64,000 nucleotides of DNA from Bacillota bacterium (GTDB lineage: Bacteria > Bacillota > Clostridia > Lachnospirales > Lachnospiraceae). Under the pieces are notes generated by a model that saw only the letters and a program-made list of their open reading frames with translations, was not told the origin of the DNA and did not search any database. The stretch covers positions 1 through 64,000 of the forward strand of contig JAEWSH010000018.1 in assembly GCA_023398375.1 (NCBI GenBank), written 5' to 3'. This document shows, one piece after another, positions 44,058 to 53,913 of the stretch. Position numbers and translations under genes: made by a program. Position 1 is the first letter of the stretch. The number at the start of each line of letters is the position of its first letter.

Positions 44058-46001
44058 TTACCATACCTGAATACGGTTATGGCCAGCTGTCGCTCCTTCG
44101 ATTGGTCCTGCTGTTGGGTGTTCCCTTCGCAATTTACCAAAATAATCCTTGTCTAGTGTAATAGCCTGACTGTCAGAATCATCGAAAATAGCATCAACAA
44201 TTCGTACAGTTCCTAAGGTGTTTGTAGACTCGATTTTTGTATGGATCTGCAAAAGTTCTTCTGGAATATCTATTTCCAAAAATACCTTGTCACCTTCTTC
44301 CTGAATGACTGCTTGAGGATTAATGGAAGCATTTGAGTATTGATTTATTTCAGAACGGAATGCCTTAGAACCATTTAAATAAGCGTTTCCATCAATGTAA
44401 GCAGGTTGTTCCACTGTTACAAATTTTTCCAGATCTCCGTTGCCGGCGGCGATGATAGCCGCGTGATATTCTTCATAAGAAGCAGTACAATCGTCATATC
44501 CTGCGGTACCCGAGTAAGATTCCTCTTCTGGAATATCCATACCGCCTATAAAAATATTATTGTATAATCGGTCATCCCCACTGTAGACCACAGCAGTTCC
44601 GGCAACCTGAGTGGTATGAGGAAAATGATAAGGCGTAGAGCGATCCAGGCATTTTGTGCGGCGCATGGTACCACAGCACAGGTTATTTACATAGGCACCA
44701 CCTTGCGCTACGTTGTCGAAATTATATGCAGAGGCAAAGATATTATTATCAACTAAATATGGTCCATGTGTAACTTCAATCATGAAATCACGATTATTAT
44801 TATAATAAAGATTACTGCTTACATGTACACCTTGTGCCTGCCAATCCAGCCATGTACCCAAAGTACAGTTATGGATGCGGTTGTGCATGATTTCCACATC
44901 GATAGCAGCGTGAAGCTTGATTCCTCCAATTTCATATCCAAAGAATTCGTGTTTTACAGCAATGTTGTAGATATGATTATTATAGATTTTACTGAATACG
45001 CATCCCATATGTCCAACAATCCCATTTTGTCCGCAATCATACAGAGTATTATTCCGAATAATGTGAGAACCTATTTTTTCTTTGCTCCAGCCAATCTGAA
45101 GGGCACGGAAGACAGCTTCCATTTGATACTGGTATCCTGGTTTTTGCTGACGTCTCGTACATAAGTTATGTCCGGTAGATGCATCCTTGCCAATACTGAT
45201 AGCGCTGCATTTTGCATCATGAATGATATTGTCTTCAATAATCCATCCTTTGCTCCAGTGAGTACCTAGTAATCCAGGCTGGTCAGCAGTAGGCGGAGTC
45301 CATGGACAAGCAGCCTGTGCCATTTCGAAGCCTCTGACGGTAATATAATTCATACCTGTTTTCTCGGGATAAAAACAACATTTACGTACATTGATTTCGG
45401 TAAGTTCTTTATTCGGATCACTGCCATGGAAATTGGCGTAAATGGTGGTTTCGGAATCGGTTACTTCTGTATACCACTGATAGATAGAGCCTTCAGGGTC
45501 TAAAAGCAATTCTACGCGATTACTCCAAGGGGGATTATAACCAGTAGTACGTTTTACCGGATTCTTTACCTCTTCTATTGATTTTGCTTCATAAAAGGAT
45601 TTACCGTTTAAATACACATCTCCTGCATGTACGGAACCATCTTCAGGAAAGACATACCAGTCCCCGGTAAGAGATTCCTTATATGGATTATAATCACCAA
45701 ACATGGTATTTGGTAATGTAACCTTCCACACGGTATCCTCATATGGTACCCATGTGTTAATCTGTTCGGAACCTTTGATAATGACTTTTTCTCCTTTGGC
45801 AGCTTCATAAGTGATTCGGCTGATATTGCTGTAACCGCTGTGAGCAGGCTTGACCCATTCACGGTAAGTTCCCTCGTGGACAATAATGGTGTCTCCAGTT
45901 TCAGCGATCTGAGCAGCTCTCGATATCGTTTGGAATGGATTCGCCCTGGAACCCTCAGCACTATCGCAACCAGTTTTAGCTACATGATACTCATGATTCA
46001 T
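44058..46001 (-). CDS. GH120 beta-xylosidase
   Basis: A 647-residue right-handed beta-helix enzyme. It matches what I recall of the Thermoanaerobacterium XylC GH120 sequence closely through its length (HVAKTG at the start, GDTIIVHEGTYREWVKP, ADQPGLLGTHWSKGW, IHDAKCSAISIGK, IGGIKLHAAIDVEI). The catalytic pair is expected at Asp386 (TWLDWQAQG) and Glu409 (MIEVTHGPY), spaced 23 residues as in XylC. No signal peptide, so it acts on imported xylo-oligosaccharides in the cytoplasm. It is divergent from an AraC-type regulator at 46218. AGGAGG-like sequence precedes its ATG. Confidence 0.93.
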   Translation of the reverse strand: MNHEYHVAKTGCDSAEGSRANPFQTISRAAQIAETGDTIIVHEGTYREWVKPAHSGYSNISRITYEAAKGEKVIIKGSEQINTWVPYEDTVWKVTLPNTMFGDYNPYKESLTGDWYVFPEDGSVHAGDVYLNGKSFYEAKSIEEVKNPVKRTTGYNPPWSNRVELLLDPEGSIYQWYTEVTDSETTIYANFHGSDPNKELTEINVRKCCFYPEKTGMNYITVRGFEMAQAACPWTPPTADQPGLLGTHWSKGWIIEDNIIHDAKCSAISIGKDASTGHNLCTRRQQKPGYQYQMEAVFRALQIGWSKEKIGSHIIRNNTLYDCGQNGIVGHMGCVFSKIYNNHIYNIAVKHEFFGYEIGGIKLHAAIDVEIMHNRIHNCTLGTWLDWQAQGVHVSSNLYYNNNRDFMIEVTHGPYLVDNNIFASAYNFDNVAQGGAYVNNLCCGTMRRTKCLDRSTPYHFPHTTQVAGTAVVYSGDDRLYNNIFIGGMDIPEEESYSGTAGYDDCTASYEEYHAAIIAAGNGDLEKFVTVEQPAYIDGNAYLNGSKAFRSEINQYSNASINPQAVIQEEGDKVFLEIDIPEELLQIHTKIESTNTLGTVRIVDAIFDDSDSQAITLDKDYFGKLRREHPTAGPIEGATAGHNRIQVW

Positions 46002-46217
46002 TTAAATACCTCCTACGTTTTATTTGCAAGTTAGTCAAAAAGATTCCCCTAATAGTTTTAACATAATACTTTTTCATTCAATTAACTACCTACATATTGC
46101 GGGAAAGTACCCATTAATTGTTAAAACAACCTATTTGCATTGAAATATGAGCTTGCTTCAGGTAATATATAAAGATAATCAGCAATATATGAGCAACTTT
46201 TTGGAGAGGCGTAGATT

Positions 46218-47075
46218 ATGAAAAAGGACTTAACTTATGAAAAAAATCAATTTCCAAATGGATATGCTTATTCTATATTCTATTTTCGGGAAATAGAAAG
46301 CTTTCCGTTACATTGGCATCATTATGTAGAAGTTATTTATGCCCAGCATGACGGAGTGATCTATGAAGTAAATGGAGAAGAAATATGCATGAAAGGAGGA
46401 GATATTCTTTTTATATGGCCTGGAGAACTTCATTCTATTGTTTACATGCCTGAACCAGAATATACATTAATGCTTCAGTTTGATGCACAGATTCTGACAA
46501 ATTATATAGATTTTCGAAAAATTGCATATCTATTTTATAGAACCAGATTGCTGAAAGAAGAGAAAGAAACAACTTTAGTAAGAAGTTTACAGGAAAAAAT
46601 GATGGCTATATTGAAAAGTTCCAATGAAGAGATTTTTATGACAGAAATTAAGGTGTGCATAAAAATTTATGAATTTATCATATCACTGGGAGAAGGATGC
46701 CAAACGGCAAATGACTCAGAAACGGAACATTCTTCGACGCATAGAATCAAAGTAGAAAGGCAGTTATTCAGTGTTTGTAATTATCTCACAGCACACTGTA
46801 CAGAAAATATTGCCTTAGAAGAGGCCGCATCAATCGCAGGATTCTCTAAGTACCACTTCTCGAAGTTATTTAGGGAATATACCGGACTCGGGTTTACCGA
46901 ATTTATGCTCAGAGAACGTCTGCGAATTGCAGAAGCTTTGTTAAGGGAACAAAAACTGACAATCACAGAAGTATCCTTAGAAGCAGGCTTTAACAGTATA
47001 TCAACTTTTAACCGCGTTTTTCAGCAGTTTAAGAAAGTAAGTCCTACGAAATTCAGGCAGATGCACCAGGTGTAA
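46218..47075 (+). CDS. AraC-family transcriptional regulator
   Basis: A 285-residue regulator with an N-terminal cupin sensor (FPLHWHHYVEVIY, metal- or sugar-binding His residues) and a C-terminal AraC double helix-turn-helix (NIALEEAASIAGFSKYHFS; TITEVSLEAGFNSISTFNRVF). Divergent from the GH120 gene with a 216-base shared control region, so it probably controls that gene. GGAGAGGCG precedes the ATG. Confidence 0.92.
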   Translation: MKKDLTYEKNQFPNGYAYSIFYFREIESFPLHWHHYVEVIYAQHDGVIYEVNGEEICMKGGDILFIWPGELHSIVYMPEPEYTLMLQFDAQILTNYIDFRKIAYLFYRTRLLKEEKETTLVRSLQEKMMAILKSSNEEIFMTEIKVCIKIYEFIISLGEGCQTANDSETEHSSTHRIKVERQLFSVCNYLTAHCTENIALEEAASIAGFSKYHFSKLFREYTGLGFTEFMLRERLRIAEALLREQKLTITEVSLEAGFNSISTFNRVFQQFKKVSPTKFRQMHQV

Positions 47076-47093
47076 ATACAACAGCGGAGACAA

Positions 47094-48680
47094 TTATTTG
47101 CGATATTCACTTGGTGCAGCTCCTGTTTTTTTCTTAAAGCAGGAGCTAAAATAATATTGATTTGTATACCCTACTCTTTCACTTATTTCTTTTAAAGATA
47201 AAGTAGAGTGTAATAATAGGTGGCATGCTGCATCAATGCGCACACTGGTAATAGTATCTGATAGATTCTGAGAAGTACTCTTTTTATAGAGTGCACTTAA
47301 GTAAGTAGGACTAATCATAACAGCTTCAGCAATATCATTTAAGCACAATGTGTTTTTTGTATAGTTATCTTTGATATAATTTAAAGCAGAATCACAAATC
47401 TGCTTATGATAAGTTTGAGAGGAATGTTCCAATTGTTCACTTACTGTTGTAAAAATTTGATATAACCAGGTAATGATTTCGGTGCTGGTATGAAACGAAT
47501 CAAGTTTAGAATAGACCAAAGTGATTTCATGTTCAATGGAGGAGCAGTCGATGTTCAACTCATATAAGAACCGTAATATATTCCCGAGTACATCATAGAT
47601 ACGGATAAACAGAAGACTTTTTGTTTGATAATTGGTAATTGTCTGGTCTGAAAAAGTTTCCAGCCATTTCTTTATTCCTGCATTGTCTTTTTTACAGATA
47701 TATTGAATAAGGACTTCATCTTTGTTTGTATTAAAGAGTGCATTGGTAATGATAGATCCTTTGTTATCCCGTGCATCAAAAATTGTTTGTTGTGGAAAGA
47801 AAAAACGATATTCTAAAGCTTTTTTTGAACTTTGATAGGAAAGATTCATGTCCCAGACATATTTTACGCTATTGCCTATTCCTATAATTAATTTTAGAGG
47901 CGAGTGTTGGTACGCTTCTTCAATATCAGTAATAATAGAATATAATTCTTTCTGAAAGTATACCTGATTAGCATAGTTATGGCCCAGGATACAAATGGGA
48001 CCGCGAAAATCGTTTACGATATAAGATAGATTTAGGTGAGAACAACGTTCTGTAATATATTTTTGTAAATTAGTCAATTCCAGGTGGAATTTCTGAATGC
48101 CCATACGTCCTTTTATCAAATCTCCATTCTCAATTTCAAATGCAATAACATTATAGAAATGACAATCCAGATTAAGTGACAGGTATTTAGGATATTCACT
48201 TAAGGAATAGCGTGCCTCTTCATAATTAGTATGTAAAAGGCGTAAAAAGAAACTATTTATCATTGCGGGTTTACTTTTTTCTAATAAATCCAGCTCTTGT
48301 TGTTCTTTTACAAGAAGATTCAAAGCTTTTTCAACCTTTTCTGACAAGTAATGGTAGTCTAAAGGTTTCTCAACATAATCAAAGGCGCCTATCCGAAGCG
48401 CCTGTCTGGCATATTCAAATTCATCAAAAGCACTAATGAGAATAATTTTTGTAAAGGAATTAGTTCTTAAAGCTAGTTCTGCCAGTTCTAATCCGTTCAG
48501 ACCCGGCATTTCAATATCAGATATAATCAGATCGAATGTATTTGCTTCTAAGTCACGTTCTGCAGATGCTCCATCATAGTGACAGGATATGACAATAGCA
48601 TCGAAACTTTCCCAATTAATATTTTTTACGATTCCCTCGACGGAAATGTGGTTGTCATCGACGATCATTACTTTTCTCAT
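47094..48680 (-). CDS. Response regulator with AraC-type DNA-binding domain (YesN type)
   Basis: A 528-residue regulator: receiver with Asp55 in IISDIEMPG and Lys in VEKPLD, a long middle region, and C-terminal AraC helices (LCLNDIAEAVMISPTYLSAL; EISERVGYTNQYYFSSCFK). It is 22 bases downstream of the partner kinase gene on the same strand. The pair faces away from, and probably controls, the importer operon that starts at 50758. Confidence 0.94.
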   Translation of the reverse strand: MRKVMIVDDNHISVEGIVKNINWESFDAIVISCHYDGASAERDLEANTFDLIISDIEMPGLNGLELAELALRTNSFTKIILISAFDEFEYARQALRIGAFDYVEKPLDYHYLSEKVEKALNLLVKEQQELDLLEKSKPAMINSFFLRLLHTNYEEARYSLSEYPKYLSLNLDCHFYNVIAFEIENGDLIKGRMGIQKFHLELTNLQKYITERCSHLNLSYIVNDFRGPICILGHNYANQVYFQKELYSIITDIEEAYQHSPLKLIIGIGNSVKYVWDMNLSYQSSKKALEYRFFFPQQTIFDARDNKGSIITNALFNTNKDEVLIQYICKKDNAGIKKWLETFSDQTITNYQTKSLLFIRIYDVLGNILRFLYELNIDCSSIEHEITLVYSKLDSFHTSTEIITWLYQIFTTVSEQLEHSSQTYHKQICDSALNYIKDNYTKNTLCLNDIAEAVMISPTYLSALYKKSTSQNLSDTITSVRIDAACHLLLHSTLSLKEISERVGYTNQYYFSSCFKKKTGAAPSEYRK

Positions 48681-48702
48681 AATTCCTCACATTCTGCCCA
48701 AA

Positions 48703-50538
48703 TTATGGGCAATACGTTATATTGTTTTCATCTATCAACTGTTGAAATTCAATCGTTACACAGGTACCTGCATGACTATCGCTGTCAATATGAATACTAC
48801 CGGAGCCATAGAGAGGACTGGCGATACGCGCATTAACATTACAGATACCAAAGTCTTGTGTGTAATCAACCAGGTGCGCGTCTAATGAATTTTGTATGCG
48901 GCTCAGCGTGGCAGCATCCATACCAACGCCATCATCCTTGATTTGAATCATAACGGTATCTTCTCCGTATTGCAGATCAAGAGATATATGAATTGGTTTA
49001 TTACTTCTCTGTAACCCGTGATGAATACTATTTTCCAGGAAAGGTTGTAAGGTGAATTTACAAATCATAAAATGTTCTAATCCGTCAGCACAATGAATTT
49101 CATAAGAAAAAGTGTCTTGTTTTAATAATTTTTCAAGCTCAAGATAGAGAGTAGCAATTTCTATTTCATCATGTATACTTATAAGATCATTATTTTTGCG
49201 AAGCGTGATACGATAAAATTTAGATAAATCCTGAGCCATTTGAAAAGCAATGTCAAATTTACCTATTGTCAGACAAGTTTGAATGCTCCCTAAAATATTA
49301 TAAAGAAAATGGGGATTAATTTGTGATTGCAATAATTTGTATTTCAATTGCTCTTCGTTTACCGTTAAGGTAATGATATTAGTAATATTTTTATCTATCG
49401 TATTCAACATTGATTGATAGGAGGCAGCAAGGTTATCTACTTCATCCATATAAGGAGAATGCATATTAAAAAGATGACCGAATTCTTCTGCAGATATACG
49501 GTTATGACTAATATTTGTGGAACGGACTACTTTTTCTAAACGTAATAATTTTTTCGTTAATCCGTGACTGGTAAATATTATGATACAGATTAAAAAAGGG
49601 ATTAAGATAACAAATGAAAGAAGAACAGCTCTAATAATATTAAATATATTTTGTGAGATATAGGAAGTAGGAATTTCTGTAATCAATAAAAAACCATTAT
49701 CAAGACGCTGTACGATATATTCTGAATTATCTAATCGAAAAAAATCACCATTTGCATGAGAAAGCATTTTGTAATATTGATTTTCGTATAACTTTCCAGC
49801 TAAAGGATTGGTAGAGGCAGCTATATCTCGGTCTGGAGTACAGATATAGCTGCGAATAGGTGTTCCATCGAAAGACTCAGTTAGTAGATCTGTAAGTTCA
49901 CTTGCTTTTAGACTGGAGAATAATGCATAGATAACTTCGCCAGATTGTGTAAGAGACTGACAACAGTAGATGGTATCAACAGCTCGGTCATTCGGTGATA
50001 AGATCTGTGGGAATATAACGCGGCTTCGGTAGATCCATTTTGAATTAACACCAATACCGGTGAGCATATTAGAAGTAATTTGAAAACGTTTTAGATCACT
50101 AATACCATAAAACATGAGACCTTCTTTACTGATAAGCGCATCGTCAGGCATAAAGACACAGGTCTGAAATAAATGAAAGTTATTCGTTAACATATTAATA
50201 TTACTTCTGGAGGAATTGAAGGTATCCATGTATTCGGAGGTAACATTTTTACTTTTATGATTTAGAATATAGGCATATTGATTGGTTGAATCTGCTACGG
50301 ATTCCATTTGAGAAAAACGGTTGTTCAATTGTTGAACCAGTTGTTTTGTAGAAACTGATACAGAATCCATGATGCGATTTTCTGCCAACTGATAAGAAGT
50401 ATAGTAGCTGATGTATCCAATAATTAAGAGGGGGATTAGACTACAGACCAGAAGTGCAATAATCAATCGGGTGCGATAACTGGCTAATAGTTTATGAAGC
50501 TGAATATTTATATTGGAAAGAACTGATTTCTTATACAT
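48703..50538 (-). CDS. Sensor histidine kinase, YesM type
   Basis: A 611-residue kinase with a membrane segment near residues 22-45, a large extracytoplasmic domain of about 250 residues (dCache-like), a second segment near 290-312, HAMP, the phospho-acceptor SQINPHFLYN with His near 410, and HATPase (QPFLENSIHHG, DDGVGMD). Start at the ATG at 50536-50538 with AGAGGTGA upstream. Unlike the other pair in the window it has its own large sensing domain, so it may bind its ligand directly. Confidence 0.94.
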   Translation of the reverse strand: MYKKSVLSNINIQLHKLLASYRTRLIIALLVCSLIPLLIIGYISYYTSYQLAENRIMDSVSVSTKQLVQQLNNRFSQMESVADSTNQYAYILNHKSKNVTSEYMDTFNSSRSNINMLTNNFHLFQTCVFMPDDALISKEGLMFYGISDLKRFQITSNMLTGIGVNSKWIYRSRVIFPQILSPNDRAVDTIYCCQSLTQSGEVIYALFSSLKASELTDLLTESFDGTPIRSYICTPDRDIAASTNPLAGKLYENQYYKMLSHANGDFFRLDNSEYIVQRLDNGFLLITEIPTSYISQNIFNIIRAVLLSFVILIPFLICIIIFTSHGLTKKLLRLEKVVRSTNISHNRISAEEFGHLFNMHSPYMDEVDNLAASYQSMLNTIDKNITNIITLTVNEEQLKYKLLQSQINPHFLYNILGSIQTCLTIGKFDIAFQMAQDLSKFYRITLRKNNDLISIHDEIEIATLYLELEKLLKQDTFSYEIHCADGLEHFMICKFTLQPFLENSIHHGLQRSNKPIHISLDLQYGEDTVMIQIKDDGVGMDAATLSRIQNSLDAHLVDYTQDFGICNVNARIASPLYGSGSIHIDSDSHAGTCVTIEFQQLIDENNITYCP

Positions 50539-50674
50539 AAAATTCACCTCTTTTTATCTAGTATAATATAAAAGAAGTATATATAATTTCAAAATATTTT
50601 ACAATGAATCTTTAAATAATCAAAAATTATTATAAAGAGAGCATAATATATTATATTTTTAAAAAATATTTATT

Positions 50675-50683
50675 TGCTACAAT
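50675..50683 (+). promoter_or_regulatory. Extended -10 promoter inside an inverted repeat
   Basis: TGCTACAAT at 50675-50683 fits an extended -10. Its outer bases also form one arm of an inverted repeat with ATTGTAGTA at 50705-50713, which could be a binding site for the YesN-type regulator transcribed in the opposite direction. It would drive the importer operon beginning at 50758. Confidence 0.4.
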
Positions 50684-50757
50684 AGAGATATCTTAATTAA
50701 GAGAATTGTAGTAACAAATTATGGACATACAATTAACAGTTTGAAAGGATGGGGTAA

Positions 50758-52047
50758 ATGAAAAAGAAATTAATCAGTGTTTTGTTGTCAGCGGCCTTAG
50801 TGGCAGGAATGCTTGCCGGTTGTGGAAACAATAGCACGACTACTACAGAGAGTGGAACAGATACAACAGAAACAGAAAATCAAGCAACAGATGTTGCCAG
50901 CGGAGATTATGATCTTACATTATATAGCATTAATACAACAGATCCGGATTTTGATGCATGGCTAAAAAATTGTGAGGATGCAACAGGTTTAAAGATCAAT
51001 GCAATTGCAGCTCCAACAGATTCTGATACTCGTCAGCAAAAAATCACAACTATGTTATCAACGCAGGACAAGAGTGTGGACATTATTGAAATTAACGATG
51101 AAATGGCAACGGCATTTAAAAATTCCGGATGGTTGGAACCTCTGAATGATACCGTAATGACGGATGATATCATAGATAATTTTGCTACCGGATATATATC
51201 TGATATGATTACGGCAACAGACGGAAGTATCATTGGGGTACCAGGATATTGTGGATACCTTGCATTGTGGGTTAATCAGGAAGTCATGGATGAAGTAGGT
51301 ATGGAATCTATTGATAATTTAGATGATTTTAAAAAATATATCCAGGCAGCTACAAAAAATGGCAGATATGGCTATGGTGGTTCTTGGGAGAAGACATACG
51401 TATTTAATGAAATCGCAGAATTTGTAAACCTTTTTGGCGGTGATTACTATGATTGGACAAACCAAGGTAACAAAGAAGCATTACAGTTCATGCATGATAT
51501 GGTAAATACATGGAAAGTTACTCCAATTGATCAAATAGCAGATAAATATGAACAAATGAATCAGAAATTTATTGACGGTAAATATGGCTGTGTATTTTAT
51601 TGGGGCACAGGTTCTGAATACGAAGCAGCAAATATGCTTGGTCCAGATAAAATCCACCAAGTAGCAATTCCTACATTTAGTAAGAGCAGTATCTTTACAG
51701 ATTCATGGAGCTATGTAATGAATGCATCAAGTGAGAACAAAGAAGCAGCGACTAAATTTCTTCAATACATGGCAAGTGAGGGCGGAATGCAGGCATCTTG
51801 GGATGATTTTAACAGATATCCAGCCAGAAGTGATGTAGCAGAGAAGATTGTACCTGATGATAGTTCCGTTAAAGAAATGTATACAATATATGCTACAAAA
51901 TCAGAAGTCAGAGGACGCCCTATGTTACCGCAAACAATGGAATTTATCTCTGCAATGGGTACCATTTTCCAGGATTATATGCAAGATAAGATTACTTTAG
52001 AAGAGTTCTGTGAAAAAGCACAGGGATATGTAGAAGAGTGTCAATAA
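50758..52047 (+). CDS. Sugar ABC importer, substrate-binding lipoprotein
   Basis: A 429-residue family 1 binding protein with lipobox GMLAGCG (Cys near 22), a Ser/Thr/Glu linker and the usual fold (LTLYSINTTDPDFDAW; VPGYCGYLALWVNQEV). It is the first gene of the operon and is followed by a hairpin before the permease genes, so it may be made in excess. Likely cargo is an arabinose- or xylose-containing oligosaccharide, judged from GH172 at the end of the operon and GH120 next door. Confidence 0.92.
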   Translation: MKKKLISVLLSAALVAGMLAGCGNNSTTTTESGTDTTETENQATDVASGDYDLTLYSINTTDPDFDAWLKNCEDATGLKINAIAAPTDSDTRQQKITTMLSTQDKSVDIIEINDEMATAFKNSGWLEPLNDTVMTDDIIDNFATGYISDMITATDGSIIGVPGYCGYLALWVNQEVMDEVGMESIDNLDDFKKYIQAATKNGRYGYGGSWEKTYVFNEIAEFVNLFGGDYYDWTNQGNKEALQFMHDMVNTWKVTPIDQIADKYEQMNQKFIDGKYGCVFYWGTGSEYEAANMLGPDKIHQVAIPTFSKSSIFTDSWSYVMNASSENKEAATKFLQYMASEGGMQASWDDFNRYPARSDVAEKIVPDDSSVKEMYTIYATKSEVRGRPMLPQTMEFISAMGTIFQDYMQDKITLEEFCEKAQGYVEECQ

Positions 52048-52056
52048 GAAACAGGA

Positions 52057-52083
52057 GGGCGCGCATCTCCCACTAGCGCGTCC
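52057..52083 (+). promoter_or_regulatory. Intercistronic hairpin after the binding-protein gene
   Basis: GGGCGCGC (52057-52064) pairs with GCGCGTCC (52076-52083) with one G-U pair. A short TTTAAAA follows, so it is at best a partial terminator. It has the same position, relative to a binding-protein gene, as the hairpin after mglB. Confidence 0.6.
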
Positions 52084-52138
52084 TTTAAAATTGCATAAGA
52101 AAATTAATGTAAGAGGCAGAAGGGAGTGGGATATAATT

Positions 52139-53014
52139 ATGAAAAATAGGACAATGAAGTGGATTTCATGGATCATGATTTTGCCAGTTCTTTTGATACG
52201 CGGGTTTACAACAATATATCCAATTTTCACAACGTTTTGGAATAGTTTTTTTAATATTCGTATCTTAAGAGGTGTCAGTGAATTTTATGGAATTCAGAAC
52301 TATATAAACTTATTTAGAGATGAAAAATTTATTACATCGATTCAATTTACAGTAATATTTGTTATCTTTTCTATGGTATTTCATGTATTTTTAGGTATAA
52401 TTTTAGCATTAGTCATGAATATGAAATTTAGAGGAAGAAGATTTCTTCGTACTATCGTTCTAATTCCATGGGCGATGCCGGCTGCAGTAGCAGGTATGGC
52501 GGCAAAATGGGCATTTAACAATGATTATGGATTGGTAAATGATTTTGTAAGATGGTTCGTCCCGGATTTTCAATTAAACTGGCTGGTAAATACGGGAACA
52601 GCAAGAATCGCAGTTATTGCAATGGATCTTTGGAAGGATCTGCCGTTCTTTGCAATATTAGTATTATCTGGGTTACAGTTCATATCCAGCGATATCTATG
52701 AAGCAGCCAAGGTAGACGGCGCAAATAATATACAGTCTTTCTTCAGAATAACGCTGCCATTAATATTTAAAAATGTAGTAACGTTATGTATTCCATTTAC
52801 GCTATGGAGACTTACTACGTTTGATCTGGTATATTCTATGACTTCAGGCGGACCAGGAGAAGATACAGCATTAATTGCTTACCGAATTACAACAGAAGCT
52901 TTCACCAATCTGAATGTAGGTTATGCATCTGCGATGGCAATTTTGCTCTTTTTGCTAATGGCAATTTTTAGTGCGGCAAACATCCGTGTTTCTAATAAAG
53001 TAAGAATGGAATAG
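52139..53014 (+). CDS. Sugar ABC importer permease, MalF/UgpA type
   Basis: A 291-residue permease with six membrane segments and the EAA loop (EAAKVDGANNIQSFFRI). The ATG at 52139 gives the typical N-terminus (NRTMKWISWIMILPVLL), although its GGGAG site is 12 bases away; a longer TTG frame from 52091 is less likely. Pairs with the following permease. Confidence 0.92.
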   Translation: MKNRTMKWISWIMILPVLLIRGFTTIYPIFTTFWNSFFNIRILRGVSEFYGIQNYINLFRDEKFITSIQFTVIFVIFSMVFHVFLGIILALVMNMKFRGRRFLRTIVLIPWAMPAAVAGMAAKWAFNNDYGLVNDFVRWFVPDFQLNWLVNTGTARIAVIAMDLWKDLPFFAILVLSGLQFISSDIYEAAKVDGANNIQSFFRITLPLIFKNVVTLCIPFTLWRLTTFDLVYSMTSGGPGEDTALIAYRITTEAFTNLNVGYASAMAILLFLLMAIFSAANIRVSNKVRME

Positions 53015-53026
53015 GAGAAAAAAATC

Positions 53027-53890
53027 ATGATGAATACAAAAATAGACTTAAAATATAAGAGATATCAATGTATAACAGCTATCATGAAATGGGCATTGAT
53101 TATTGTCATAAGTTTTCTGATTTTATTTCCGGTCTATTGGATTGTAATATCTTCCATTACACCATCGGGAGAATTGTTCAAATCACCAATTGATTACATA
53201 CCAGATCATCCAACAATATCTAGTTATCAGTTCTTAATTAAAAATGTAGGCCTGCTGCAAAAGGTTACTAATACTATTATTATAGTAGGCAGTACTTTAG
53301 TGATCAGTACAGTTTTCTGTGTATTAGCAGCGTATGCTTTTGAGCGGTTTCATACAAAAGGAATATCATTAGCATTTGCATTCATTATTGCAACTATGTT
53401 GATTCCAGAAGTAGTTACTGCAAGACCATTGTATGAATTTATGCAAAAAGTTAAATTGTATGATACATATACAGGTCTGATTTTACTGTATGTAAGCGCA
53501 GTCATTCCTTTTACCGTTTTAATATTAAAGAACTTTGTTGCTGAGATTCCCATATCACTGGAAGAGGCAGCTTCAATTGATGGAGCCAGCTTTATACAAC
53601 GTATTTTTTATATTTTATTACCGCTAATGAAGCCTGCAGTAGCAACTGTATGCATTATAAACTTTGTTACATGTCTGAATAATTTTTTTACACCATTATT
53701 CTATTCTAACGGAATTCAAGTATTATCTGTAGCAATTGTACAATTGCCATTAAGAGATAATATGTATGCAGTACCGTGGGATCTGGTCAGTGCAATGGGG
53801 TGTATTATCTTATTACCAATCATTGTTTTTGTTGCAATATTTGAAAAACAGATCATGGAAGGAATTATGGCAGGCGGTGTCAAGGCATAA
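53027..53890 (+). CDS. Sugar ABC importer permease, MalG/UgpE type
   Basis: A 287-residue permease with the PVYWIVISSI segment and EAA loop (EAASIDGASFIQRIFYI). AGGAG lies about ten bases before the ATG pair at 53027/53030. No ATPase gene follows, so this importer also depends on a shared ATPase. Confidence 0.92.
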   Translation: MMNTKIDLKYKRYQCITAIMKWALIIVISFLILFPVYWIVISSITPSGELFKSPIDYIPDHPTISSYQFLIKNVGLLQKVTNTIIIVGSTLVISTVFCVLAAYAFERFHTKGISLAFAFIIATMLIPEVVTARPLYEFMQKVKLYDTYTGLILLYVSAVIPFTVLILKNFVAEIPISLEEAASIDGASFIQRIFYILLPLMKPAVATVCIINFVTCLNNFFTPLFYSNGIQVLSVAIVQLPLRDNMYAVPWDLVSAMGCIILLPIIVFVAIFEKQIMEGIMAGGVKA

Positions 53891-53913
53891 AAAAGAGAGA
53901 AAGGGTTTTGACT

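Noticed and set aside
44058..46001. Calling the beta-helix protein a GH141 or polysaccharide lyase
   Set aside because: The whole length follows the GH120 beta-xylosidase pattern, including the Asp and Glu spaced 23 residues apart.
48579..48885. Plus-strand frames over the YesN/YesM junction
   Set aside because: They are antisense to two intact regulator genes and have no ribosome binding site.
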